Below are positions 44,815 through 56,259 of a stretch of 64,000 bases of DNA, piece after piece (the first letter of the stretch is position 1; every line of letters begins with the position of its first letter). A model generated the notes under the pieces. The model saw only the letters and a program-made list of their open reading frames with translations. It searched no databases and was not told where the DNA came from. Source of the DNA: Takakia lepidozioides (lineage: Eukaryota > Streptophyta > Takakiopsida > Takakiales > Takakiaceae); NCBI GenBank assembly GCA_030704615.1, contig CM060733.1:22568001-22632000 (forward strand), given 5' to 3'. The position numbers and the translations under genes were made by a program.

Positions 44815-45690
44815 GATGGAAAAACGGTGCCAAATTTCCATCGGAGGCCGGCCGGATGAAGTCGTTTTGGGGGGAGAGGCTGACACCTGCTCGACAGAGA
44901 ATATCCCTCGGATGGAAAAACGGCGCCGAATTTCCATCCGAGGCCTGTTGGATAAAGTCGTCTCGGGGGGAGAGGCCGAAACCTGGCCGACTCAGATCAT
45001 CCCCCGGATGGAAAAACGGCGCCGAATTTCCATCCGAGGCCAGTAAGATGAAGCCCGTATCGGCACTTCTTCAACAATTTATAGTCGTTGCATCAAGTTT
45101 TTCGCGTTTTTTTGTATGGCTACACACTAAACTTGGAGTTTTTTGCCTACATGCCACATTTCGCACGTTATTCCCACCATTCTGGTCCGCTAAAGACAAA
45201 TTCGTTGCCGGTTTTCCATCGATGAGGTGGACCGAATTACCTGCAGGATGGAAATTCGGCGCCGGATTTCCATCCGCCCGCGCTCCGACTTACCTGGCGG
45301 TTGGAAATTCGGCGCCGGATTTCCATCCATCCGCGCTCCGAGTTACCTGCAGGATGGAAATTCCGCCGGATTTCCATCCGCCCGCGCTCCGAGTTACCTG
45401 CAGGATGGAAATTCGGCGCCGGATTTCCATCCGCCCGCGCTCCGACTTACCTGCAGGATGGAAATTCGGCGCCGGATTTCCATCCGTCCGCGCTCCGAAT
45501 TACCTGCAGGATGGAAATTCGGCGCCGGATTTCCGTCCGGCGCCCCTCTGACTTACCTGGCGGATGGAAATTTAGCGCCGGATTTCCATCCAGCGTCTTC
45601 TGGATGAGAACTGCTTGGGCGGAGGGAGGGCCTCGTTGCGTCATACTTCATCCGCTGGATGGAAATTCGGCGCCAATTTTTTCCATCTAG
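44815..45690. repeat. Array 5 upstream of copy B gene: GGCGCC palindromes
   Basis: About eleven units. The first three (44815-45050) contain GGATGGAAAAACGGCGCCGAA; later ones at about 65-bp spacing have GGATGGAAATTCGGCGCCGG with CGCTCCGANTTACCTGCAG spacers. The later palindromes are slightly asymmetric (AATTCGGCGCCGGATT). Same position relative to exon 1 as array 4 in copy A. Confidence 0.9.
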
Positions 45691-45933
45691 CGGGCGATTG
45701 ACGAAGTCTCGGGGGGATATTCCGTGGGCGCCTGTGACCGACCTCCATACATTAATGGCGCAGTTGGGCATTAAATGTCCTCCGCCATCGGTTTTGAACC
45801 GGGCTGGCGACACAGGGATTCCGCGGTTGCTTCCCGGATAGGCCTTGGAAACCTGATGCTAAACTTGGATGAACTTCTATTCGAGGCATGTATGCACACA
45901 TTTGGCGAGATCTTTTTTCCTTTGTTGGGGCTT

Positions 45934-48900
45934 ATGCCGCGTGGAGAAGGGCGTGGCTCTCCTGAGAGAGACCCCACATCCAGACCGCGGCGAAAGCTGA
46001 AGGCTTTGTACTACGGGCGACGTCCAACCTCTCGCATGGCCAAACTTAAGCTCCAGCAGGAGATTCCATTGTCTTGCTCACAACCCGTGCCAACTGAAGC
46101 CGAGCACTCTCAGGCAAGCCACTTCCTCTTTCGCTTTGTGTAACACGTGCGGTTTTCTTCGTTTTTTGGTTTGTTTTCGCATCTTCAGCTTGGCAGCCCT
46201 GGAAGCGCATGGTTGCATCGCAAAAGCAGGAGTTGTTGAGAAGAATGATCAAGGTCAGAGTGGTTAGAAAGGAGCCAAGTCGATGATGCATTCAGATTTG
46301 CAACAGGGTGCACACCTCGTTGTAGATAACAGGTTGCATCTCGGAATTAAGGAAATCCATGCTGAGCTGAGAAGATTGTCTGAGCAGATGAAGTGCCTTC
46401 AAAACATTTCACCCTGTTTTCCCGTCTTATGGAATTCGTGTTCATTTGTTCATCGTGTTTCATGTTACTGGTTGAGTGAACCTTAGATAGTTTGCAATGC
46501 GATGGTGGATTTCATTCCGATGTTGGTTCTCACGATTTTTGGGGATGACAGAGTGACGACGAGCCCGACACGCTGGTGGTATCATCGACAGCTCCAACTG
46601 CTCGAGCAGTCACTCCAAAAGCCGCTACTCATCGCATGTTTGGATCGCCCAACTTGGGGCGGGAGGGCAAACTAAAACCTTTTGTTGGTGGACGGGAGGA
46701 CCTGCAGCGAGAGTACGACAGAATAGGCATTGGGGAGGTTGGTGCAGGCGGCATGGCAGGTGAAGGGCATCGGATGAGGACAACAGATCCGGCAATGGAG
46801 GATGTTGATGTACATGCAGTAGGGCCCGCCCACGCAAAAAAGAAGAAGAAAGCCAAGCACATGCAATCCCCGGCGAGAGAGCCGTCACGGGCTGCGGAGG
46901 GGGGAGTGAGCAAGGCGCGCGAGGGTGTCAGTTCGCCTCAATCAAAGGTGGTCATCCTGGAGGGCTCCCCTGCTGTTACCCCTAGTAAGAAACAGAAAGC
47001 CCGTGAGAGGGCAAAAGAGAGGGCAAAAGAACAGGCGAGACAGAAGGCTAGCCAGGAGGAAAGAGAAAAGGCCACTGAAGAGGCCAGGGGTGTCGAAATG
47101 ACAGATGCCCATGTAAGCGAGGGACGCACAGAGACGGTGGATCCCTCCAAGACACCACAAAGAGGCAGTAACACACCGGTTACACCATCGTAGGCAGGAG
47201 CAGCCCCCGCAATTACCCATATGGTGGAGACTGGAGGAGGGGAAAGAACACCACAAAGAGCACGGATTGTGCAAGTTCGAGGTGAAGCCGGGGAGATGGC
47301 AGTAGAGACGGGGAGAGTGCTCGAGGTGGTTCCGGCAGTGGTTGACCAAGTTGAGGACGACGAGAGGGAGCTTTCAGACCAAAATGACATCCTCCCGGAC
47401 ATCCCCAGGCCCCAAACCCGGAGCATACAGGCTGGATTTGGCGGTCCGGGTGGGCTGCCGGAGAACCCCCCTGCAACAGACGTCATGTCGGAGGCGGATA
47501 TGAAGTTGGCCGCTGCCAAGATGTTGGAGGCAACCCACAGCAACATTAGCAGGGTCCTGGGGGGCATGGTGTACCCGGCCAAGCTTCAGATTCCCCTTTG
47601 CCGCTTGGTTTCATTGCAGGTGGTCAGACTTGCCCTCCCAGGCGATATCGACAAGCTGAAATTCTCTTTCCGGGAGGGATATCAAATGGGGTCTGCCGCG
47701 TTTTACGTTTCCATGGAGAACGACCACGGAGCTTCTCGTGCCCACACTTCCGATGAGGTGGACAAATGGGGTCCCCATTGGAAAGGCGAAATGAGGAGTT
47801 CGAGAGATTGATTGCTACTGATCCTCTTTTCCAGCACTTGTCCGGAAAGATGTTTTACGTGTGGGACGACAATCATCGCCTCCTGGCATGGATGGAGTAC
47901 ATAGCCCAAGCCCACCCCAACGACCTGGATTGGCATTTCGCCGTGGAGTGTGTTGTGCTCAAGGTTGCGGGGCCCAAAGATCGTAGTCTTCTCAAAGCGG
48001 CAATGGCAGACATCAACTCGTAAGTTACAATGCTTCTTGCTTTGGAACTTTGAATTTGAAACAGACATTTCATTGTCAATCGTCATATTTGTTGCAAATT
48101 CTCATTTCTGTATTGTTTAATGGAAATGTGGCATTGTAGGGTGACTGAGAATGCCTTCATTGCCACCAACTTGTCCCATATGGTCTTCCGAGTGAAGGAT
48201 GTCGGGAAGCAGGGGGTGCAAGAGTTTGCCAATTCGCTCAGTGCCGACCTCCTGCGCAAGTCGGAGGCAAAGGCAGACAGAACCTGGTATAGGCTGAGCA
48301 TGGACGCCATGGTGGATTACATATTTCGGATAAAGCTCCTCACTGTTTTGTTGAGCTAATCTGTCTCTCCTCCCCCAATAGAAGAAATTGTGTTGAGCAG
48401 GATCTGTAATCTTATGTGCGCATTCTTGACAGACAAAAATTCAGCAGGATTTGGCACATGCGCGGAGGTTCTACATGGAGTCAGAGGAGAAGAAACTAAC
48501 CCTCCCGGCACTGGAATCGTATCTCAAAGCTGCGGAGGCGAAGGCCCGCATCAAGTACAAGTCGCGGATGGTAAAGTACGTGGTCATAGCTAATCCCGCC
48601 CTTGGTGCCGATTTTCTGGTGGAGGTGGGGAAGCACTACTCCCGCGCTCTGAAGCCCACTTTGACATTGGAGAAGCTGCATCGTCTAGCCACATCATGTG
48701 TGGATGCAACAGAAAAGGTTATACATTCTTAACCAAATTGTCGTGGGAGCAATTCGTTTTGTGGTGTTTGGCGCTTACTAATATGCTGGGTGGTTGGACA
48801 GACCCGGTGGCTCCAAATCTGGAATGGTTCCCAAAGTACAAGGGATATGTGGAGCTTCCCCAAACCCGACAAACTGTCCGACCCCACATTCGACATGTGG

Positions 48901-51900
48901 ATGAACCGCATGACATGGTGGTTTCAGGTACTTTCCGACGCTTCATTTGGGGCGTCTACTCTTGTATCGGATGGATTTATTGTATTTTTTGAGGAAAACG
49001 GTTTGAGGGAGAATCTCCACAGGTGACGACGAATGCGCAAGAGCAGCTTGACACACAAGCACATCAGTTCAAGCTGGAGATTTCCGGTGAAGCTGAGAGC
49101 CTACGCGACTATGTGACGAGGTACTTTCTGCTCTACAAAACCGACCTATTCTTTCGAGAGATACCCCATGCCCGCCGAAGCCACGAGTTCACCGACCAGC
49201 CGAACGCGGACAAAGCAGCAATGCGCCTTCTGTACAGGTACATACGCTGTGCCTTTCTTTTTAGTCCTAACATTTCCAACATGTAAGAGGCCCTATGTGG
49301 CGCATGAAAATTAGCTGTGGTCCCAGGAAAAATGGCGCCGAATTTCCGAATTCGGGCCCTGGGGGATGGCTGTCCAGGGGGTGCCTGGCACTCAGTCCGG
49401 AAATTCGGCGCCATTTTTCCAGTTACAGTCAGATCTGGGACTTAGCCATTCTCGGCCCCAACCTGGGAAAATGGCGCCAAATTTCCAGTTGAGGGCTCCA
49501 AAAATGGCTAGGTCCTTGGGGTGGCTGGCACCGAATCCGGAAATTCGGCGCCATTTATCCAGATCAGGGCAAAGTCAGTTCTGGGACTAAGCCATTTTTG
49601 GGCCCAACCTGGGAAAATGGCGCCGAATATCCAGTGCAGGGCCCCGAAAATGGCGAAGTCCCTACAGTGGCAGGCACCGAAACCGGAAATTCGGCGCCAT
49701 TTTTCCAGTTCCGGGCCCAGTCAGTTCTGGGACTTCACCATTTTCGGGCCCAACCTGGGAAAATGGCGCCGAATATCCAGTGCAGGGCCCCGAAAATGGC
49801 TAAGTCCCTATAGTGGCAGGCACCGAAACCGGAAATTCGGCGCCATTTTTCCAGTTTTGGGCCTAGTCAGTTTTGGGACTTAGCCATTTTCAGGCCCAAC
49901 CAGGGAAAATGGCGCCGAATTTCCAGTGAACGGCCCTGAAAATGGCTAAGTCCCTTTAGAGGCAGGCACCGAAACAGGAAATTCGGCGCCATTTTTCCAG
50001 TTCCGGGCCCAATCAGTTCTGGGACTTAGCCATTTTCGGCCCCAATCTGGAAAAATGGCGCCGAATTTCCAGTTCCTGGCCTAGTCATTTTCATTCCCTA
50101 AAATTTACCTCGTTCCCAGGACCTCATTCTGTGTGTTTCTTGAATGCAGGTACTGCAAGTTCTCCTTTTTGGAGAAAGGACATCTGTCCTTCAAGCCGCC
50201 ATTCTTCCTCGCATGGAGGAACCCTTGGGGCGGACTCCATGTACACTGACGTTATCATGAAGGAGTGGCATCTGGAACATTTGCGCGACTGGCCTTGGTA
50301 TGTGGACCTTCCACCCGGCTCGCTCGACCCATCCGAGATTCAATTGAAGCTGGATGTTGAGGCTCGACGAAACTGGGCTCCGCTGCCTCCGCTGGGTCCA
50401 AAGGAGGTGAGAGCGCTTGCCCAGTCCAGGAAAGCGGCAGAGCTTGCTCAGGCAGGTATTCAAGAGAAATTGAATGAGAAGAATAAAGGACAAAAGAAAA
50501 GGACACAGAAACAGGGGAGTACAGTAACCCCCAAAAAACAGAAAACCACCGGGGCACCAGAGGAGGCGCAGGAGGGGCCCCAAGGGAGTGACTCCGACAA
50601 CAACTTTGTGCAAGGTCCTGTGACTGCTGCTGCTGCTACCAAGTCACCGGTCATCCGGGTTCCCAAGTCAGTTCGGTCTGGGACTGGCTCTGCCAAGAAG
50701 TTGGCATTTGAGGGCGAGCCTACACGGCGGTATTCGGCGGTGACGTTTCCGAAGAGGCCAAAGCTAGAACCCCCAACCATTATCCAATGTGTCAATGAGA
50801 GCTTCCTTGATGCTCTGGCTGCCAAGGCGAAGAAGGTGGCACACAGCAAGTCTGTGGAGGAGCAGAAGGGGAAAGCCAAGAAGAGGGCTCCCAGTACAGA
50901 GCCTAAAGACACCCCTGGTTTCGAATCCATGATGGAATTCTTCACGGCTGTGAGCACGGATTGCAAGAGTACTCGGGGTGGGGTTGAGGTGGAGAGAGCC
51001 TGCAATATGATTCTCCTCGATATTCCAGATGGGGAGCTGCTGGAGGGCCTCGATGGTGTGCCCACCTTGAACAGGTTTACTGAGGACTACTGGAGAGCCG
51101 GGTTTGGGCTGACGGGGATGCTCCTGGATGACGGTGGAGGTATGGTGGTCTTTGCCACAAGAGGGAAGACCACAGACAATGTTGTGGCAAGGTGGACACC
51201 AAAAAGTGTCACCCCGGTCCTCCTCAAAAAATGGTTCTACATCAATACACAGGGGTTGCGAACAGAGGGCCAGAGTGTAAGTTATCAATCTATTGCATTC
51301 ACTTCATATTGTGGTGTATCTGAACTAGACCCTGGAGTTGATCCCTCTTTTGTTGGATGTGCAGACATTGGTGTTTGAGGCATATTGTTTTGTGAAGAGA
51401 AGGTCTACGTTCAAATTCCGCAACGACGGTCATCTTGTTGATGCCGCTGTGGACCCTGTTACCTACGATGTCCTCTAGAACTATGTGCCCCACTCTAGTA
51501 TGCCGAAGGACACAAAGACAGGCAAACCGTGGCGGTATAGCCGGACCCGGAGTCCTGCTTTCATCCAAACCCTCATGGAGACGTGCTCGGATGTCCAAGG
51601 GCGGATTCTTGACCTCACATGCGGCACGGGTAAGCCTTCACGTGCACTGTTTGTCCCCTGGCCCGATTGCAATTGCTTGCCGCATGCTACTAACCGCCCG
51701 CTTTGTCCCTCAGGTGCCTCAATGTGGGCAGGGACGTTGTCCGACAGGCATGTCTTCGCCTTCGAGCCAGATACTGCCCTTCACAACTCCGAACTTGCAA
51801 CGGCTGAACGTCTGCCGAAAGAGGAAGAGGCATCCTCGGAGGATGAGGAAGAATTCGACAAGGAGCAGGGGGAGGTATAAGTTGGGATCGAGGCCGAGGA

Positions 51901-52515
51901 GCCCCCGGTTTACGAGTGAGTGGTCGCATTGTAAGTTGCCTCCTGATTTCGTGAGGCACCTCCCTTCGCTCTCTTATTTCATTGAAAGACCCTTTTTTGC
52001 TTCTGCTGGTATTGACATTCTTAAAGTGGATTTGTTCTTACTGCAGGATGCCAAGTACTGCAGGAGGGACGTCTACACCGTAGTTCATGGGCAGGAGGAA
52101 CGTGCCTTTTTTTGCCAGGGGGGATTTCATGCCTAGTCCAGAAAGGGACTACATCCTTCCTACTTATGCTGCCCGGCTTGCTTCGGTGTCCATTAGGAGG
52201 TCTTCCGAACCTAGTCGAGTACAGCAGATTTAAGACGAGGCAAGCCTCAAGAAAATGAAGATGAGGGAGGAGGCAACAGCTATTAGAGCCCGTCAGGCTC
52301 GTAGATTTGTCTTGGATTCTGCTGAGGAAAGTGGGGGAGAAGAGGCAGAAGATTCCTAGGAGGTGAGGTGGACAGTCCCCCAAGGAGAGGACGGAATTTT
52401 TGAGAGGCATAGTGGAACTGATGCATCACAGAGCTCGGAGGATGGGGGGGATGGGGGGGATGAGGGGGATGAGGAGGAAGGCGGGGCAAGTTCCTTGGAG
52501 GGTGTAGGAGAGTAG
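45934..52515 (+). pseudogene. ParB-like/amino-DNA-methyltransferase fusion gene, copy B
   Basis: Exons: 45934-46113, 46552-48019, 48140-48329, 48433-48927, 49023-49237, 50150-51276, 51365-51629, 51714-51915, 52047-52515; all borders keep phase and match copy A. Start MPRGEGRGSPERD. Exon 2: Lys/Ala/Glu-rich stretch (RERAKERAKEQARQKA), then the ParB-like part with MFYVWDDNHRLLAWME (47850-47895), where Gly of DGNHR is Asp. Exon 4: charged helices (KAAEAKARIKYKSRM). Exon 6: RPKLEPPTIIQCVNESFLD, then MILLDIPDGELL (DIPD at 51019-51030) and LLDDGGGMVVFAT. Exons 7-8: KPWRYSRTRSPAFIQTLMET, ILDLTCGTG (51605-51629), ASMWAG and HVFAFEPD, the SAM-binding motif I region. Exon 9: MPSTAGGTS, acidic tail. Lesions: stop 47191, deletion near 47783, donor GT to AT at 48330, shift near 48716 (also in A), shift near 50215, stop at 51476, stop near 51878, and three stops in exon 9. 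The family match is to ParB and methyltransferase folds; activity is unproven. Confidence 0.82.
49322..50085. repeat. Intron array 6: alternating GGCGCC units in copy B
   Basis: In the 912-bp intron 49238-50149. Alternating AAAATGGCGCCGAATTTCC and GGAAATTCGGCGCCATTTTT, each pair facing the other, with GGGACTTAGCCATTTTC and GAAAATGGCTAAGTCCC between. About five pairs. Same sequence family and same intron as array 1 of copy A. Confidence 0.92.
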
Positions 52516-52578
52516 CACCCATTCCGGCTATGACAGTTACGACACACTTGTATAGATGTGGCTTGCCACAAAATTTGC

Positions 52579-52584
52579 AATAAA
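52579..52584 (+). promoter_or_regulatory. Poly(A) signal AATAAA of ParB-methyltransferase gene, copy B
   Basis: AATAAA 64 bases after the stop at 52515, in TTTGCAATAAAATGTTGC, identical to copy A. Confidence 0.65.
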
Positions 52585-52696
52585 ATGTTGCATTTCATTG
52601 CTATGACGAGTCCACTGGTGCCAAATTCCAACTTCATATGACCCTATTTCCGTGCCTCCTAACCCTATTTCCGTGGACACACAATGGTCCGCTCAT

Positions 52697-53196
52697 NNNN
52701 NNNNNNNNNNNNNNNNNNNNNNNNNNNNNNNNNNNNNNNNNNNNNNNNNNNNNNNNNNNNNNNNNNNNNNNNNNNNNNNNNNNNNNNNNNNNNNNNNNNN
52801 NNNNNNNNNNNNNNNNNNNNNNNNNNNNNNNNNNNNNNNNNNNNNNNNNNNNNNNNNNNNNNNNNNNNNNNNNNNNNNNNNNNNNNNNNNNNNNNNNNNN
52901 NNNNNNNNNNNNNNNNNNNNNNNNNNNNNNNNNNNNNNNNNNNNNNNNNNNNNNNNNNNNNNNNNNNNNNNNNNNNNNNNNNNNNNNNNNNNNNNNNNNN
53001 NNNNNNNNNNNNNNNNNNNNNNNNNNNNNNNNNNNNNNNNNNNNNNNNNNNNNNNNNNNNNNNNNNNNNNNNNNNNNNNNNNNNNNNNNNNNNNNNNNNN
53101 NNNNNNNNNNNNNNNNNNNNNNNNNNNNNNNNNNNNNNNNNNNNNNNNNNNNNNNNNNNNNNNNNNNNNNNNNNNNNNNNNNNNNNNNNNNNNNNN
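52697..53196. other. Assembly gap, exactly 500 N
   Basis: Placeholder of unknown true length. It hides the right end of element B and the left part of element C. Confidence 0.99.
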
Positions 53197-53277
53197 TGTC
53201 ATGTCCATCAATGATACCACATCATACATGACAAGGTCACTGGTTGGCTCATGTGACCTGCGATTCGTCTTCGGCAC

Positions 53278-53830
53278 TCAGCCGAAAGTCTCCATTACAC
53301 TGGAAGAGCGGAGTGATCTGCACGTATATAGTTTTCCCGGGTGCCGTCCTCCCTGGTCCACTGGCAGCAGTTCCAGCGCCAAAGCGAGGCCGTGCGTGAT
53401 CTGTCCGGATCCCATTCCAGTTGGTATATAGAGGTCAACAATTTTCAGGACCCACGGACCGCATTGACCCTCGCCCTCACATCGCTCAAAGCGGTAATAG
53501 CCCTCCAGATACTCCATTGCGCGCAAAGACTCTGGCTTGATTCCAGCAGCGTCTGTGAAAACAGAGAGCCAGACAATGATGTCTCCTGATTCTGGTTTGA
53601 ACATAGCATAATCGTGGCCATGATAAGGGCAGTCGGCTGGATTTCGGGGGGCACGACATCCTTGAAAAAGAGTAGCGGAGTACGCTCAATGACAGCAGCT
53701 CCTGGATGGAGGAGGAAGCAGCGCGGTGGCTGGAAAAGTTCAAGCTAACGCTGCAATTCATCACAAACACTCCAGGGCACATTTAAATTCCCCCCTACAG
53801 GATCCTGGACCGATGAAGATTGGCTGCTTC
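53278..53830 (-). pseudogene. Unidentified element gene, copy in C
   Basis: Minus frame 53604-53278 reads SGDIIVWLSVFTDAAGIKP, SLRAMEYLEGYYRFE and GPWVLKIVDLYIPTGMG. Upstream, in shifted frames, ELFQPPRCFLLHPGAAVIE and FFKDVVPPEIQPT continue to about 53770. Homologous to 55212-55400 (PKANDIIVFLDVY, LRAMEFLPG, WFLRIMDLDF), which supports it as a once-real gene. No family recognised. Confidence 0.5.
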
Positions 53831-53929
53831 CTGAATGTGTAGCCGTTTCAGTTTCCTACCCTGCCATTGCAAACTATGGGCACTCACTGCCAGGTGGGCC
53901 GATAGCCACTGACACGACGAAGTCCATCC

Positions 53930-53975
53930 GCTCTTCGATGTAAATGCGGCGCCGAGATTTCCATCCGGGGGATGG
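53930..53975. repeat. Single GGCGCC palindrome unit in element C
   Basis: ATGTAAATGCGGCGCCGAGA followed by TTTCCATCCGGGGGATGG: one diverged unit of the palindrome family found in elements A and B. Confidence 0.7.
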
Positions 53976-54758
53976 ACTTCGGTGACAGATCTCAAACATA
54001 ACTTCTTGATGAGAAAGGGTCTGGGTTCATCCACTCCGTCGGTGGGTACGTGGACCCAGATGCTCCATTATTGGAGGCCGGACTGCTCTTCCGCTTCGCA
54101 TCATTTCCAAAATCTAAGGGCTTCGTAGCTGTCCGCAAGGTCCATGTCATCTGCATCCAAGTCGTCCTCAGGTCCTCCTTTGCAAGGATGCCGTGGCTTC
54201 CGGAACCGGGACGACTGCCCATTTGGAGGCATCGATTATGCAATGTATTCGGCCACATCGGGAGACATTGTTATCTGGTAACAGATTACACAGAAGATCT
54301 GGTTCGATTGTGAGGAAACATTGTGGCTTTTGAGTATATCGTAGGCCACTACGCCTTCGAGCGGGGGTGACGATCTTGGTCTGAGGAGTCCGTGGCTCCT
54401 GCGCATCTCGATTCCGATTTTCCCAGCTACGACGGTCACCCATGCAGAAGAAGGCGCACTGCTATGCTGTTGCGGTGGAACTGCTGCCACTGGACGTGGG
54501 TGGCTCCATCGGAGAGACCTATTCTCCTCAAGGATGGTGCGCTCTCTTCCCCTGTATGGGGACATTCGCATTGGTGTGGGACGACGAAAACGTGAAGATT
54601 CCATATTCGATGGTGGTATGATTGAAGGGCAGGGACATTGTGGTGAACATCACTAGGGGCGGTACAAACGGCTGCAATCGACTTTACATGGAGGAGCCCC
54701 ATGACTCATGAGCTAGTTCTGAGAGCAGTCGAAGTCCCATTGACAACGTGACTTGTAT

Positions 54759-55083
54759 TCAGTAGGCAAGGGCTAAAGATTTGATGGCACAATCAGCACA
54801 GTAGACGTGCTTCAAATGCAATTCATGTGGATCAATAAAAACCTCATTGTGCCCTCTTTTTATTCTATTCTGTGTCCATCGTTCCCAGAATGCGTCATTG
54901 CTCATTTCGTTTGGGATTGGGAGTGTGGGTGGATTTTGCAAGTGGCTGGTAGGCTGAAATGGGGCCCCCATTGTACAGAGCAGTAACCACCCTACCATTC
55001 GCGAAACATTGCCTTTCAATATATAATTCTAAATAACATTGCCGAACCTCCTTCATCGGGAGGTCCTTCTCCCCTATGACCAT
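54759..55083 (-). pseudogene. Unidentified gene start near the end of element C
   Basis: Begins at ATG 55083, just inside the terminal region: MVIGEKDLPMKEVRQCYLEL, RQCFANGRVVTALYNGG. After a shift near 54915: NDAFWERWTQNRIKRGHNEV and HLKHVYCADCAIKSLALAY. Reads inwards from the terminus, opposite to the methyltransferase gene relative to its end. Between 54700 and 53800 only broken, mutually overlapping frames remain (one acidic run EDDLDADDMDLADSYEALRF near 54170). Function unknown. Confidence 0.45.
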
Positions 55084-55084
55084 G

Positions 55085-55211
55085 GCACCCTAAACCTATT
55101 CCCGCGGACACTCATTTCCGGAAAATGTGCTGCTCATGTTTTTCCACACTTACGACTCTGCTCATGGCTCATGCCGCTCATGGCTCATGGCTCATGAAAT
55201 AGCAGCCCCCC
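55085..55211. repeat. Terminal region of element C
   Basis: GCTCATGGCTCATGCCGCTC-type repeats ending GAAATAGCAGCCCCCC. Aligns with 3531-3660 in reverse complement. Confidence 0.65.
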
Positions 55212-55400
55212 ACTCAAGCAGAAAGTCCAGGTCCATGATGCGCAGGAACCACCTGCTCCCCAGCCGGGGGCCAGGAGAATTGTGCAATCCTGGAAGAAAC
55301 TCCATTGCTCTCAGCTGGACAAGTCAAGGATCACCTGTAAACATCTAGGAAGACAATGATGTCGTTTGCTTTCGGGACAATGACTCCCCGTCTGGCGTCG
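55212..55400 (-). pseudogene. Unidentified element gene, copy in D
   Basis: Minus strand: VIVPKANDIIVFLDVYR, then after a short interruption (possible intron starting GTGATCC) LRAMEFLPG and WFLRIMDLDFLLEWG, cut by the end of element C. Homologous to 53278-53604. Confidence 0.45.
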
Positions 55401-55649
55401 ATAGATGTGATTCGGGCACGACATGGCCTCACGACACACAAGAACTCAGAGCAGGGAGGAGATGGGCACAACAGAGAAGAGTGAAGAGCAAAATGAGAGT
55501 GAGGCCGGCGGAAGAGGGATATATCATTGCTGCACTGCCAATGTCGTATGCGGCAGAACTTCTATTTCCTTCGTCATGTGTGCTTTTATTAGACAAATCC
55601 GCACCAGTTTCAGGAGAGTTTGCAAAACTCCCTCACCGTAAGGCGGGTA

Positions 55650-56060
55650 TTTGCTCTCCGGAGCCCAATTCGGCACCGTTATGGTTGCACTCCCCAGCCT
55701 TCAGCCGAGTATTTGGTTTCCAGACCCCAATTTCGGCGCCGTTATCGGCTGCAATTCCGGTGGCTTCAGCCGAGTATTTGGTTTCAAGGGCCCAATTTTT
55801 GGCGCCGTTATTGGCTGGCACTCTGGAGGCTTCAGCCGGGTATTTGGTTGGTGGAGCCCCAATTTCGGCACCGTTATTGGCTTCACTCCCGAGCCTTCAG
55901 CCGGCTATTTCTTTTCTTGTGCCCAATTACGGCGCCGTTATACCCAACCATCCTGCACTTCTGCAACAGTATTATCCACGGTTATTGCGTTTTCGGAGTC
56001 TGCAAACCCGGATCCTAATTCCGCTTGCGTCTTCCTCTGGGATAATTTCGGTGCCATATT
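55650..56060. repeat. Array 8: about 66-bp units with AATTTCGGCGCCGTTAT
   Basis: Six units containing CCCAATTTCGGCGCCGTTAT and CAGCCGAGTATTTGGTTTC. The right half of the site differs from arrays 4 and 5 (GTTATTGGC instead of the mirrored arm), so it keeps only one arm of the palindrome. Confidence 0.85.
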
Positions 56061-56259
56061 GCCCAGAATTCAGTTTTTCTATGACTGGGCCTAGCGGTCC
56101 ATGAGCTTGGGCTCCAAGTCATGAGGGACACTGGTACTTATGAGCGGAAGAGTGCTTCCAGCATGAGCGCGGAAATCTTCGAAAACCTTCTCTTCTTATA
56201 CTACTTTCGATTATTTTATAGTTTTGGGTCTGAAAAAAATCTGCCGAAATTCGAAGTGT

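Larger units (their letters stand above)
44114..52696 (+). mobile_element. Element B: ParB-methyltransferase element, copy B
   Basis: Plus-strand copy of element A. Contents: Cys/His-rich gene on the minus strand (44114-44570), palindrome array 5, nine-exon methyltransferase gene, poly(A) signal and the first part of the terminal region (CCTATTTCCGTGCCTCC ... GGTCCGCTCAT), which runs into the N gap. The left end is cut by the chromovirus LTR within an intron of the minus-strand gene. Whether that gene belongs to the element is inferred from position only. Confidence 0.7.
53197..55211. mobile_element. Element C: degenerate element sharing the terminal region
   Basis: Right end at about 55211: CCTATTCCCGCGGACACTC, GCTCATG repeats, then GAAATAGCAGCCCCC, as in element A. 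Left part hidden by the gap. Contains minus-strand coding remnants and one GGCGCC palindrome. The end falls inside a gene remnant of element D that is homologous to element C's own remnant at 53.3 kb. Confidence 0.6.

Noticed and set aside
54050-54700. A defined multi-exon gene on the minus strand of element C
   Set aside because: Three overlapping frames are each partly open and none keeps a protein-like reading; splice borders could not be supported.
55085-55211. Helitron end
   Set aside because: No CTRR terminus with hairpin at the right distance and no Rep/helicase remnants; the end is a G/C run flanked by CATGAGC repeats.
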